Of a stretch of 64,000 nucleotides of DNA, positions 48,003 through 58,200 are shown piece after piece. Position numbers and translations under genes: made by a program. The DNA is taken from positions 4,015,001 to 4,079,000 of the forward strand of contig NZ_CP090059.1 of assembly GCF_021391395.1 (NCBI RefSeq), in the 5' to 3' direction. The stretch is from Sphingomonas cannabina (GTDB lineage Bacteria > Pseudomonadota > Alphaproteobacteria > Sphingomonadales > Sphingomonadaceae). Within the stretch, counting starts at the first letter, position 1. Each line of letters begins with the position of its first letter. Under the pieces are notes generated by a model that worked only from the letters and a program-made list of their open reading frames with translations, was not told the DNA's origin and did not search any database.

Positions 48003-48974
48003 ATGACCTCTGCCCTTCGAAAGGAGGCCGGCAGCAACGCGATGGCCCTTGGAATCCTGTGCGGAATGGGCGCGGGCGCCCTGTGGGGACTGGTATTCCT
48101 CGCGCCCGCATTGGCGAGCCGGTTCAGCCCGCTCCAGCTCACCATCGGCCGCTATCTCTGTTACGGCCTGATCTCCGCCGTCCTTGTCGCACCACGCTGG
48201 CGATCGCTGGTCCCGCGGATCGGGCGCGAGGGATGGCTAGCGCTCGGCTGGCTCGCGCTCGCCGGCAACACGCTCTACTATATCCTGCTCTCGAGCGCCG
48301 TGCAGATGGGCGGCATCGCCATGACCTCGCTCGTCATCGGCTTCCTGCCGGTGGCGGTGACCATCATCGGCAGCCGGGACCGGGGCGCGGTTCCCCTGAA
48401 CCGGCTCGTCCCTTCGCTCCTGCTTTCAGCCGGCGGCGCGATCTGCATCGGCTGGCAAGCCGTGGCGGAGGCGCCGGTCGGGTCCTCGGCCGCGCAGGCT
48501 ATCGGCCTGATCTGCGCGATCGGCGCGCTCATATCTTGGACCAGCTACGCGGTCGGGAACAGCCGCTGGCTCGCCCGCCTTCCCGACGTTTCCGCGCACG
48601 ACTGGAGCCTGCTGACCGGCGTCGTCACCGGCGCCCAGAGCGTCGCCCTGGTCCCGATCGCCCTGTTGCTCGGCACGGCCCGGCACGATGCGGGCGACTG
48701 GGCCCAGCTCGCCGGCGTATCGATCGGGGTGGCGGTGCTCGCCTCTATCGCCGGCAATGCGTTGTGGAACCGGATGAGCCGGCTGCTGCCGCTGACGCTG
48801 GTGGGCCAGATGATCCTGTTCGAGACGCTGTTCGCCCTCGTCTACGGGTTCGTCTGGGAGCAGCGCTTTCCGACGGGGCTGGAGATGGCGGCCTTCGCCC
48901 TGGTCGTCCTCAGCGTTCTGTCCTGCATGGCGGCGCACCGGAGGCCGGCTGAAGCCGTTCCGGCGGTGGCTTAG
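48003..48974 (+). CDS. DMT (EamA) family transporter
   Basis: The 323-aa protein has ten predicted helices in two EamA repeats (GALWGLVFLAPALASRFSPL; GLICAIGALISWTSYAVGNS), the second with the typical QMILFETLFALVYGFVWEQR motif and a cytoplasmic C-tail. Members export amino acids, purines or metabolites. The divergent Lrp/AsnC gene suggests export of an amino acid, triggered when that amino acid is in excess. aaggagg-like sequence precedes a second possible start, so the N-terminus is uncertain by about 14 residues. Confidence 0.88.
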   Translation: MTSALRKEAGSNAMALGILCGMGAGALWGLVFLAPALASRFSPLQLTIGRYLCYGLISAVLVAPRWRSLVPRIGREGWLALGWLALAGNTLYYILLSSAVQMGGIAMTSLVIGFLPVAVTIIGSRDRGAVPLNRLVPSLLLSAGGAICIGWQAVAEAPVGSSAAQAIGLICAIGALISWTSYAVGNSRWLARLPDVSAHDWSLLTGVVTGAQSVALVPIALLLGTARHDAGDWAQLAGVSIGVAVLASIAGNALWNRMSRLLPLTLVGQMILFETLFALVYGFVWEQRFPTGLEMAAFALVVLSVLSCMAAHRRPAEAVPAVA

Positions 48975-48997
48975 GCTTGGATCGGCCTTCCTTCTTC

Positions 48998-49100
48998 GTC
49001 ACCCCGGACTTGTTCCGGGGTCCACCCAACCTCACGGGCTGGGTTGGAGCCTCCTCAGCCCTTGCCTCCCGGTGGACCCCGGCCCAAGGCCGGGGTGACG
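48998..49100. repeat. Intergenic inverted repeat (CCCCGG type), second copy
   Basis: cgtcaccccggacttgttcc with ggggtccaccc is mirrored by gggtggaccccggcccaagg-like sequence ending ggggtgacg, with inner hairpins (gcctcctcagcccttgcctc region). It shares the cores of the element at 3815-3902. It lies between the DMT exporter and the DUF485 gene, with no ORF. Confidence 0.8.
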
Positions 49101-49251
49101 GTTGCAAGGCTCAGGCAATGGCTGTCGAAGCCGGCGCGAATGCCCCCGACAATAACCTTTGCCACTCCGCCACAATCCGGGCAGGTTCGCGCCACCGCCG
49201 GAACCGCAACCAGATCACGGCGGAACCTGAAAAGAGGGGGATGCCGGCACG

Positions 49252-49575
49252 ATGCCCGATGAAACCACCGACAGCGCGCGCCTGCGGCAGGTCGCCGCCG
49301 ATCCCCGCTACCAGGCGCTGGTCGCCCGCCGGTCGCGCTTCGCCTGGCTGCTGACGGCAATCATGCTGGTCGTCTTCTTCGGCTACGTCCTGCTGATCGC
49401 CTTCGACAAGACGCTGCTGGCCCGCCCGATCGGCGGCGGGACGACCACGCTAGGTATCCCGCTCGGCCTTGCCGTCATCCTCGTCGGCATCGTGCTGACC
49501 GGCGTCTACGTCCGCCGCGCCAACCGCGATTTCGATCCCGCCGTCCGCGCCATCCGCGAGGATGCCGGCCGGTGA
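49252..49575 (+). CDS. DUF485 inner-membrane protein
   Basis: This 107-aa protein has the DUF485 core ([60 protein letters not shown]) with two membrane helices. DUF485 genes are almost always the upstream partner of actP. Its TGA overlaps the GTG start of actP (GTGA), so the two are translationally coupled. Its role is likely to support or regulate ActP. Confidence 0.92.
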   Translation: MPDETTDSARLRQVAADPRYQALVARRSRFAWLLTAIMLVVFFGYVLLIAFDKTLLARPIGGGTTTLGIPLGLAVILVGIVLTGVYVRRANRDFDPAVRAIREDAGR

Positions 49576-51290
49576 AGCGCTCCCTCCTCACGCCCCGCCT
49601 CTCCCTGCTCCTGGTCGCCCTCGCCCTGCCCGGCGCGGCGCTCGCCGACGCCCTCACCGGCGAGGCGCAGCAGCAGCGGACCAACTGGCCCGCCATCCTG
49701 ATGTTCGGCGCCTTCGTCCTCTTCACCCTCGGCATCACCCGCTGGGCGGCGCGCAAGACCCGCACCACCGCCGATTTCTATGCGGCCGGCGGCGGCATCA
49801 CCGGCTTCCAGAACGGCCTCGCCATCGCCGGCGACTATATGTCGGCCGCGTCCTTCCTCGGCATCTCGGCGCAGATCTTCGCCGACGGCTATGACGGGCT
49901 CATCTACTCGACCGGCTTCCTGGTCGGCTGGCCGATCATCCTGTTCCTGCTCGCCGAGCGGCTGCGCAACCTCGGCCGCTACACCTTCGCCGACGTCGCC
50001 TCGTTCCGCTTCGCGCAGGCGCCGGTGCGGCTGTTCGCGGCGTTCAGCACGCTGGCGGTCGTCCTCTTCTACCTGATCGCGCAGATGGTCGGCGCCGGCC
50101 AGCTCATCAAGCTGCTGTTCGGCCTGCCCTACGGCTATGCCGTGGTGATCGTCGGCGTGCTGATGACGCTCTACGTGCTGTTCGGCGGGATGATCGCCAC
50201 CACCTGGGTGCAGATCATCAAGGCGGTGCTGCTGCTCGGCTGCGCGACCGTGATGGCGGTCGCAGTGCTGGCGAGCGTCGGCTTCTCGCCCGACGCGCTG
50301 TTCGCCCGCGCGGTCGAGGTGAAGACGATGCTCGCCGCCAAGGCGGGCGCCGACCCCGCCGCCGCGGCCGAGAAGGGCCGCTCGATCATGAGTCCGGGCA
50401 ACTTCATCAAGGATCCCATCTCGGCGATCTCGTTCGGCATGGCGCTGATGTTCGGCACCGCCGGCCTGCCGCATATCCTGATGCGCTTCTTCACCGTTCC
50501 CGACGCGCGGGAGGCGCGCAAGTCGGTGCTGTGGGCGACCGGCTGGATCGGCTATTTCTACCTGCTGACCTTCATCATCGGCTTCGGCGCGATCGTGCTG
50601 GTCGCGACCGACCCGGCGTTCCTCGATCCCGTGACCGGGACCCTGCGAGGCGGCGGCAACATGGCCGCGATCCACCTCGCCGACGCGATCGGCGGCGACC
50701 TGTTCCTCGGCTTCGTCTGCGCAGTCGCCTTCGCCACCATCCTCGCCGTCGTCTCCGGCCTGACGCTGGCCGGCGCGTCGGCGGTGAGCCACGATCTCTA
50801 CGCCTCGGTGTTCCGCCACGGCCGCGCGAGCTCCGAGGACGAACTGCGCGTCTCGCGCCGCACCGTCATGGTGCTGGCGGTGGTCGCCATCCTGCTCGGT
50901 ATCATCTTCGAGAAGCAGAACGTCGCCTTCATGGTCAGCCTCGCCTTCGCGCTCGCCGCCTCGGCCAACTTCCCGGTGTTGCTGCTGTCGGTGCTGTGGA
51001 AGGGCTGCACGACCCGCGGCGTCGTCTGGGGCGGCTCGATCGGGCTGGTGCTCGCGTTGGTGCTCACCATCCTGTCGCCGGCAGTGTGGGTCACGGTGCT
51101 CGGCAATGCCGCGCCGGTCTTTCCCTATACCTCGCCGGCGATCTTCTCGATGCCGGTCGCCTTCCTGGTGATCTGGATCGTCTCGCTGCTCGATCGCTCA
51201 GGCCGCGCCGCCGTCGACCGCGACGGCTATCTCGAACAGCGCGTTCGCTCCGAGACCGGCATCGGCGCCGCCACCGCGAGCGCGCATTGA
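49572..51290 (+). CDS. actP: Cation/acetate symporter ActP
   Basis: ActP takes up acetate and other short monocarboxylates with Na+ in the sodium:solute symporter family. The 572-aa protein starts with a signal-like helix ([12 protein letters not shown]) then has 13 or more helices: [40 protein letters not shown] (the SSS signature), [20 protein letters not shown] and [20 protein letters not shown]. The start is a GTG overlapping the DUF485 stop. Together they form the usual yjcH-actP unit, though acs is not in this window. Confidence 0.93.
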   Translation: MKRSLLTPRLSLLLVALALPGAALADALTGEAQQQRTNWPAILMFGAFVLFTLGITRWAARKTRTTADFYAAGGGITGFQNGLAIAGDYMSAASFLGISAQIFADGYDGLIYSTGFLVGWPIILFLLAERLRNLGRYTFADVASFRFAQAPVRLFAAFSTLAVVLFYLIAQMVGAGQLIKLLFGLPYGYAVVIVGVLMTLYVLFGGMIATTWVQIIKAVLLLGCATVMAVAVLASVGFSPDALFARAVEVKTMLAAKAGADPAAAAEKGRSIMSPGNFIKDPISAISFGMALMFGTAGLPHILMRFFTVPDAREARKSVLWATGWIGYFYLLTFIIGFGAIVLVATDPAFLDPVTGTLRGGGNMAAIHLADAIGGDLFLGFVCAVAFATILAVVSGLTLAGASAVSHDLYASVFRHGRASSEDELRVSRRTVMVLAVVAILLGIIFEKQNVAFMVSLAFALAASANFPVLLLSVLWKGCTTRGVVWGGSIGLVLALVLTILSPAVWVTVLGNAAPVFPYTSPAIFSMPVAFLVIWIVSLLDRSGRAAVDRDGYLEQRVRSETGIGAATASAH

Positions 51291-51312
51291 GATCGGGGCA
51301 AACGGGCGCCGT

Positions 51313-53223
51313 CTAGGCGTCCTCCGCATGGAGCTCGCTGCCGGCGACCCTGGCCAGCCGCCGGTCGAGCCAGGCGACCTGCCGCGTGCGCTGGAAGCCG
51401 AGCGTGTCGCCATAATCGAGCAGGACGGCGATCACCCCGTCGATCACCTCCTGCCCGTCGGCGCCGGCATGGCCGGAGAAGACGAACACGATCTGCTCGC
51501 CGCCGCTGCCCGGAAACCGCCGCCGGGCCGCACGGACTTGGCGAAGGCCGACGACCTGACTCAGCCGCTGTCGCACGGCCTCGCGCACCTCGTCGCTCCA
51601 GTCGAGCGGGAGCAGCTCGACGGCCGGATCGATCTCGCGCCGCTCCTTCTCGGCGAGATTCTCGCGGAGCGCGGCCCGATGCAGCCGCTCGATCCACGGT
51701 TCGATTTCGGCATGGCGGCCGGCATCGCTCAGATGGCCTGCGATCAGGTCGCACGCAGCCGCCTCCAGCATCGGCACCGCCTCCGCCGCCGCTTCGAGCT
51801 CCGCGATTCCCGCCTCGTCCCCGGTGCGGAGGAGCAGCTCGCCCAGATGGAAGCGCAGGCCGTGCAGGTCGGGTTCGCTCGCAAGCAACGCGCGCAGATA
51901 GGGTATCGCCGCCGCGTCGCCGCGCACCGTGCGAACCAGATCGAGATGATGCTCCTGCTCCTCGCGCGTCAGCTCACCGCGGGACAGGCGCTCCTCGAGC
52001 GCGTCGAGGTCGGCGATCTCCTGCCGCCGCCTTTCCCTCGCCTCGGCCCACCATTCGCTGGCGGTCCGCCACCAGCTCTCATCCAGTTCGTCTGCCAGCC
52101 GATCGGCGATCGGCCCGAGCAGTTCGTCCGCAGCGCTTCTAACCAGGGGCTGCGGCACTCGCCCCTCGCAGCCCAGGGCGCGGAGGCGATCGGCCAGACT
52201 CGGATGCGTATCGCCAAGCCCCGTTGCGACCGCGAGCGCCGCCTCCAGACCCTGGCGGTCGGCGCCGTCACCTTCCGCTCGTGTCAGATGCTCCGCGGCG
52301 CTTCGAAAAGGCATGGCCGTCGGCGCGTCATGCTGATGCGACTCCGACCATAGCCGTTGCCAGCTCCGATCGAAGCGCTCGCTCTGAAGTCGCACGCGCA
52401 CCAGCGCCGCCCCGGCGGTCGCCTGATCAGTCACCCGTGCCGCCGTCCGGTCAGCCTCGAATTCCTGCTGACGGGCGAGCACGAAACTATAGGCATTGAA
52501 CCAAGGCACGTAGCGGCGCACGAACCACCGCATCACGCTTGCCGTCGCGCCATGCTCGAGAGCGGACGCGATCTGCCACCAGCGCAGACGTACGCGATAA
52601 GTGAAGGCGGTCCACCGGCCGTGCGCGCCGACGAAATGGCCGAGCTCGTGCCCGATCACCGCAGTCACCTCGTCGCGGCTCAGGCCCTGCAGCAAGGGCA
52701 GGCCGAGGATCAGCGTATTGAACGATCCGCCGAACAGTCCGAACCGCGGCTGCTGGACGATCGCGGCGTTGAACTCGCCCGTAACCACCACCTCATGGAT
52801 GCGCGGCCCGCCCGTCGCTCGCCGGAGCTGCTCGACCATGACGTGTAGCGCCGGCGCCTCGGCGGCATCGAGCCTGCGTCCTTCGATCGGCTCCGCCCGC
52901 ACGATGAGCGACCGCAGGATGGCGAGGCCGACGATGCCGCAAATGATGGCGATCTTGATCTCGAGCCCTGCCGCCCAGTGAAAGAAGAAGATCATCGCGA
53001 CCATCGCCACGGCGATCGCCGCCAGCGCCAGGACCACCAGGCCGACGAAACCATAGCCGAGCAGAGCGGCCAGCACGACCTTGCGCGCATATCCGCGCGG
53101 CCGCTGCGCCGCTTCGCGTTCCAGCCGCGCGACTAGCGGCCCGTACCGCTCGTCGACACCGGCCGGCATGCTCCATTCGCCCGCCGGCTCGCTGACCTGG
53201 AGCCGCCTTCCCCCGAACACCAT
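51313..53223 (-). CDS. M48 family metalloprotease with long C-terminal region
   Basis: The 636-aa protein has two to three membrane helices near 55-110, then a peptidase M48 domain with VIGHELGHFVGAHGRWTAF (HExxH zinc motif) and a third ligand Glu in ARQQEFEADRTAARVT. The C-terminal half (about 300-636) is soluble and helical with TPR-like repeats (LLRTGDEAGIAELEAAAEAV; AACDLIAGHLSDAGRHAEIE). Such proteins do membrane-protein quality control, as HtpX/BepA types do. The ATG at 53223 (MVFGGRRL) is preferred. Confidence 0.87.
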   Translation of the reverse strand: MVFGGRRLQVSEPAGEWSMPAGVDERYGPLVARLEREAAQRPRGYARKVVLAALLGYGFVGLVVLALAAIAVAMVAMIFFFHWAAGLEIKIAIICGIVGLAILRSLIVRAEPIEGRRLDAAEAPALHVMVEQLRRATGGPRIHEVVVTGEFNAAIVQQPRFGLFGGSFNTLILGLPLLQGLSRDEVTAVIGHELGHFVGAHGRWTAFTYRVRLRWWQIASALEHGATASVMRWFVRRYVPWFNAYSFVLARQQEFEADRTAARVTDQATAGAALVRVRLQSERFDRSWQRLWSESHQHDAPTAMPFRSAAEHLTRAEGDGADRQGLEAALAVATGLGDTHPSLADRLRALGCEGRVPQPLVRSAADELLGPIADRLADELDESWWRTASEWWAEARERRRQEIADLDALEERLSRGELTREEQEHHLDLVRTVRGDAAAIPYLRALLASEPDLHGLRFHLGELLLRTGDEAGIAELEAAAEAVPMLEAAACDLIAGHLSDAGRHAEIEPWIERLHRAALRENLAEKERREIDPAVELLPLDWSDEVREAVRQRLSQVVGLRQVRAARRRFPGSGGEQIVFVFSGHAGADGQEVIDGVIAVLLDYGDTLGFQRTRQVAWLDRRLARVAGSELHAEDA

Positions 53224-53357
53224 TGCCGATTCTTTCCCCGGTCCCCGGTTGCACGGTCGCCCAATCGGCCGTCGTCTGCAAGGCTGCCGGGCTTGCCTCT
53301 CCTCATCCTTGCCGGTACGCATTGGCACATAACAGGAACGAATGGGGAGCGGAGACG

Positions 53358-54212
53358 ATGCGCGCGTGGCGTCAGACGGTGATGGTTGCGGCTGCCGTCC
53401 TCTCTCCCGCCGCCCTCGCGGCCGATGCCGGCTGGACTCCGCCCGCCCCGCTCTCGACCGATCAGTTCGAATCGCATCCCGCCTTCGATCCCCTGACCGG
53501 CGACGTCTGGTTCGTCCGCTCGAAACCCGATTTCAGCGGCTGGCGCATTCTCTACAGCCGCTGCGGCCCGCGCGGCTGGGAAGCAGCTAGGGACGCCCCG
53601 ATCGCCGGCGACGGGCTGGAGGCCGACCCGGTCTTCACCGACGGCGGCCGCCGGTTGTGGTTCATCTCGAACCGCAGCACCGACGGCATCCGCCGCAAGG
53701 ACCTGGATATCTGGACCGTCTCGCGCAGGGCAGACGGCCGCTGGGGCACGCCCGAACGGCTGCCGGCGCCGATCAATTCGGATGGGCAGGAGTGGTTCCC
53801 CCGCGAAGCGCCCGATGGCTGGCTCTATTTCGGCTCGAACCGCCCCGGCGGCATCGGCAAGACCGATATCTGGCGCGCCCGCCGGACGAACGGCGGCTGG
53901 ACGGTCGAGAGCGCCGGCCCCGCGATCAACGGCCCCGGCGACGATTACGAGCCGCTGGTCTCTCCCGACGGCACGCGCATGCTGATCGCAACCGCCGAGG
54001 GCTATTACGAAAGCCACCGCGGCCCGCATGGCTGGCTGCAAAGAACGAAGCTCGGCCCGGGCTACAACGTCAACCGCACCGAGATCGGCGCGCTGTTCGC
54101 GCCCGACGGCAAGGCGGTGCTGATCGCGCGCGACGTTGGCGACGGCAAGTCCGGTGAGCTGGTGATGATCGGCAAGCCCCAGCCAGGCTGGCCGCCGCGC
54201 TGCCGGGGTTGA
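53358..54212 (+). CDS. PD40/WD40-like beta-propeller exported protein
   Basis: The 284-aa protein has a signal peptide (MRAWRQTVMVAAAVLSPAAL, AxA before DAGW) followed by PD40-type repeats: HPAFDPLTGDVWFVRSKPDF, ADPVFTDGGRRLWFISNRST, YEPLVSPDGTRMLIATAEGY and GALFAPDGKAVLIARDVGDG. The repeated (F/L)SPDG-like units are those of TolB-type propellers, here four to five blades. It may bind a protein or polysaccharide in the periplasm. Convergent to nothing; divergent from the M48 gene with 135 bp between starts. Confidence 0.85.
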   Translation: MRAWRQTVMVAAAVLSPAALAADAGWTPPAPLSTDQFESHPAFDPLTGDVWFVRSKPDFSGWRILYSRCGPRGWEAARDAPIAGDGLEADPVFTDGGRRLWFISNRSTDGIRRKDLDIWTVSRRADGRWGTPERLPAPINSDGQEWFPREAPDGWLYFGSNRPGGIGKTDIWRARRTNGGWTVESAGPAINGPGDDYEPLVSPDGTRMLIATAEGYYESHRGPHGWLQRTKLGPGYNVNRTEIGALFAPDGKAVLIARDVGDGKSGELVMIGKPQPGWPPRCRG

Positions 54213-54322
54213 CCGCAAGTTTCAGGAGGCATTCGCCGCCGCCCCCTGCCATCGCCTGATCATCGTCCGGGTTTCCGCCGGATGCGGTAAAGAGCGGTTC
54301 GAGTCACGGAGAGGGAGAAGCC

Positions 54323-55069
54323 ATGTCGAAGTTCCAGCAGTTCACCGCGCTCCACGTCGCCGGCACGCCGCTCGTGCTGTTCAACGCCTGGGACGCCGGC
54401 AGCGCCCGCGCGGTCGCGCGCGCCGGTGCCCGGGCGATCGCCACCGGCAGCTGGTCGGTCGCCGACGCACACGGTCTCGCCGACGGCGAAGGCGTGCCGG
54501 TCGACCTCGTGATCGCCAACGCCGCACGGATCGTGGGTGCCGTTGACCTTCCCGTCACTATCGACTTCGAGGCCGGCTATGCCGCCGACGCAGAAGGCCT
54601 CGCCGCCAACGTCACCGCGCTCGCGGCCACGGGTGCGATCGGCTGCAACTTCGAGGACGGCCTCGCCGGCGGCGGCCTCCGCCCGGCAGCGGATCATGCC
54701 GCCCGCATCGCCGTCGCGCGCAAGGCGGCGGGCGCGGATTTCTTCATCAACGCGCGCACCGACATCTTCCTCCAGGCCAAACCCGACACGCATGACGCCG
54801 CCAAGGCGGAAGACGCCATCGCCCGCGCCCATGCCTACGCCGAAGCCGGCGCCAACGGCTTCTTCGTACCTGGGCTGGTCGACCTCGACCTGCTCGCGCG
54901 CGTCTGCCGCGAATCGCCGCTGCCGGTGAACGCGATGACCTGGCCCGGCGCGCCCTCCAACGCCGAGTTCGCCGCGGCTGGTGTCGCCCGGATCAGCTAC
55001 GGTCCCGGCCCCTATCGTATCGCGATGCAGGCGGTCGAGGACGCGGCGCGCGCGATCTACATCGGCTAA
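54323..55069 (+). CDS. Isocitrate lyase / phosphoenolpyruvate mutase family enzyme
   Basis: The 248-aa protein is a single TIM barrel of the ICL/PEPM superfamily: LFNAWDAGSARAVARAGARA, LPVTIDFEAGYAADAEGLAA, NFEDGLAGGGLRPAADHAAR (metal-binding DFE/NFED) and FFINARTDIFLQAKPDTHDA. It lacks the extra domain and active-site Cys loop of true isocitrate lyase, so a carboxyvinyl or small ketoacid lyase such as a 2-methylisocitrate lyase relative is more likely. Function not assignable from sequence. It stands alone. Confidence 0.85.
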   Translation: MSKFQQFTALHVAGTPLVLFNAWDAGSARAVARAGARAIATGSWSVADAHGLADGEGVPVDLVIANAARIVGAVDLPVTIDFEAGYAADAEGLAANVTALAATGAIGCNFEDGLAGGGLRPAADHAARIAVARKAAGADFFINARTDIFLQAKPDTHDAAKAEDAIARAHAYAEAGANGFFVPGLVDLDLLARVCRESPLPVNAMTWPGAPSNAEFAAAGVARISYGPGPYRIAMQAVEDAARAIYIG

Positions 55070-55168
55070 GCGCTCGGGTCGGATGAGGTTGAACCTAGTT
55101 GCCTTTCCCGCCTCATATCCGTCTTTGGTCGATCTCCTGCCGATGCAATGTCCTGCACGGAAGATTAT

Positions 55169-55201
55169 GGATCGATCCGATGTTCCTGGATCGGTCGATC
55201 C
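55169..55201 (-). terminator. Hairpin downstream of the autotransporter gene
   Basis: ggatcga-t-ccga is mirrored by tcgg-tcgatcc around a 10-nt loop (tgttcctgga), giving 11 paired bases. It lies 28 bp past the stop of the minus-strand autotransporter (55229). No T-run follows, so termination is inferred from position only. Confidence 0.4.
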
Positions 55202-55228
55202 ACAATGTCGCCCCCGCGCCTGCTCTCT

Positions 55229-58200
55229 CTAAAAACGCATCTGCAGGCCGACGCTCGCTTCCTGACCCGTACTATCGGCGCCGAATTCGCTGCCGACACG
55301 GGCCATGAGCATGGTCGATTGCGAAAGACGCGCGTTCAGTCCGGCGGAAACCGTGGCCAGGGTACGGCTTCTCCCCGCACCATAGGCAAGCATCGATCCG
55401 GTTGAGATGTCCGTGAAATCGGCCCTGGCGGTCACCGTCCGCCCGGATAGCTGGCTGCGCGCTCCTGCCGAGAGCCACGGCTGCAACATATGGCTCGGGC
55501 TGCCGGTCAGCTTCAGGGCAGCGCCCAGGAAAGTGGCGTCGGTCTTGGCGCCGCTCACCGACAAGTCGAAGGGCGTACCGTCCGCCTCCCGCACCGCTGC
55601 GCGCTTTGTATCGATCCGTGTCGCGCCCAGCTCGGGACTGAGCGTCCAGCCGTCCGACAGATCGAAGTCGTAGCTGAGATGGACGTCATAGATCCAGCTG
55701 TTCAGATCGTAATGCCCGCGAGCCTTGTCGCCGGGAAGCGCGCGATCGGTGTCGGCGTTGCTGCCGTCATGCGCGACCAACGCAGTCACCGCGACCCGAT
55801 CGACCTGCAGCTTGCCGACAACGCCTGCGATGACGCCGTCCGCATCGGTGCTGGCGCCCAGCTCGCGAAGGCGCTGCGAAGCGCTCGCCCAGCCGACGAA
55901 TGCGCCGATCGACGCCCGCTCGGAGCCGTAGCCCACGCCGCCGACGAGCCCATGAGCCGAAATGTCGGCGCGGGCCGTTCCTCTGGCAGCCTGTCCGGGC
56001 AAGTCACGCCAGCCGCCGAACACCTGTCCGAAGGTGAAAAGCCCCGCGTCGCTGCGCCCCTCCCCCATGGCGAAGCTCCGACTGGCCGAGACCAGCGCCA
56101 GCCCCTTCTCGACGCCGATTTGGGTGGCCGAGGCATAGGCTTCCGGCGAGAGCTGCCGCATTGCCGTGTCGCTCGCAAAGCCGTTGGCGTCGAGCAGGGA
56201 CGGGACGGCGGCGAGCATCGCGGCCGGCAGGGATGCGTCGGCCAGCACGCCGTTCAGATAATCGGCGACCCGCGCCGCCTGCGCATTGGCACCTGCCGTC
56301 AGCATGAACTGCCCGCGCAATTCGATGCCGTCGGCCGTCTGGACGATCAGGCCCAATGTGGCAGGGGCATTGATCGTGCTGAAGCGGCCGGAGATGCTGT
56401 CGCTCGCCGTGATGAGGTCATAGGTCACGCCCGGCGTGAGCGGCCGCGACCCGGTGAGGGTGAGTGTCGCGCCGTCCGCGATGGTGACCTTGCCATTGAC
56501 GACGATGGCATCGCTGACGGTCGGCGTTATCTCGAAGAGCGTGGTGGAGCCGCTCGCCAGCGACAATGCGCCGTTGATGGTCATCGTGCCGGGGGAAGCG
56601 CCCGGGCTCAATGTGCCTTGGACGTTCACATCGCCGTTGACGGTCCCGGCGCTGCCGAAGGTCGCGCCGCTGGCGACGTCGAAGCGCCTCGCGGTCATGG
56701 TCGAGCCGAGCGCGCCGACGACCCGGCCACCGATGATCGCGAACGTGCCCAGGCTGTTGATCGAGTTGTTCTCCGCGACGCGGAAAATGCCGTTCGAAAC
56801 CTCGATGGAGTCGAAGCTGGCGGGTTCGGCGTAGACGATCGTCCCGCTGCCGATCTGCCGGAGATTCTGGAAGTTCCGATAGCGCGACGCCTGATATGTG
56901 CCGTTGGCGTCGGCATCCACGATCAACGCGTTGATGCCCGCCCCACCGTCGACCGTGCCGGTCAGCACGCCGCTGGCCGACTGGGTATAGCTGTCGTCGC
57001 CCGAGCCGAAGGTGACGTCGCCGTCGATCGTCCCGTAATTCTCCACGCGGTTGCTGCCATCCCCCAGGGCGAGGGAACCGGCGATCGTGCCGTTGTTGCG
57101 GATATAGTCGTCCGCTGCACCCGTCTGCACGGCGCCAGCCAGGCGAGCGCTGCCGGTGTCGATCCAGCCGCTGCCACGGACGATGCCGTCGTTGACCAGC
57201 GTCAGAGCGCCGGCGGCGGAGAGGATCGCGATCGAATCCTGCCCGTCCGCAGCGATCAGCCCACCGGCCTTGTTGTTCAGAGACAGGCCGGCAGGGGCCG
57301 CAGCGCGGATCGTGACAGCGGGATACACATAAGTGAGGGGATTCCCCTGGTAATCGACGCTGTCGAAGCGAACGCCGTCACCCGAGGTGCGGATCGTGCC
57401 GGAGTTGGTGAGGGACACCGCCGTGATCGTGTCGGCGACGGTGTTCACCGGATAATCGAAACGGCTGTAAACAGAAATGCCCGCCAGATCGCCCTCGATC
57501 ACACCTTGGTTGTCGAAGGAAATGGCGCCTTTGCCGCCGTTGCCCGACGCCGTAATGTTGACCGCGGCGACCTCGGTCGACCGTATCGTGCCCTTGTTGA
57601 CGATGCTGGCTGCCGGCGAAGTGGCCGTTGTCGAAAATCGCATGGCGATCGTCATGCCGCCGTCGATGATGCCGTCGTTGCTGGCCGTCAGCGTCGATAG
57701 ATCGGATGCCCCTAGATACACGGCCGATCGGAAATAGCCCGTCGTGCCGGCGATACTTCCCGAATTGTCGAAGTTCACGACATCGTTGGCCGAAATCCAG
57801 GCGCCGTAGGTGCCGATGTTGCCGCTGTTGGTGAAGCTGCGCGTGCTGATCGACGCGCCGCCGATATCGGCTTCGTTCGTGAAGCTTGCCAATATCGGCG
57901 GGATGGTCAGAAGGCTCGTCTGATAGGTGCCGACGAGATCGGTTGTGGAGGCGCGGTTGATGATCCTGCCATCGCCGCCCACGTTGATGGCGCTGGTCAG
58001 GACCGTGTCGGCGACCAGTGTCAGCGTCGTGTCGGATCCTGATGCGACCGAAAGCCGCTCCTCGAAATTTCGTGCTTCGGTGATCGGACGATCGACGGCG
58101 ACTGTGCTCGTTTCGGCATATTCCGTGCCGAAGATGTCCCTCCCCTCCCCGCCATCGATGATGCCGGTCACGCCCGTCGTCCCGGATTTGGCGTAAAAGA

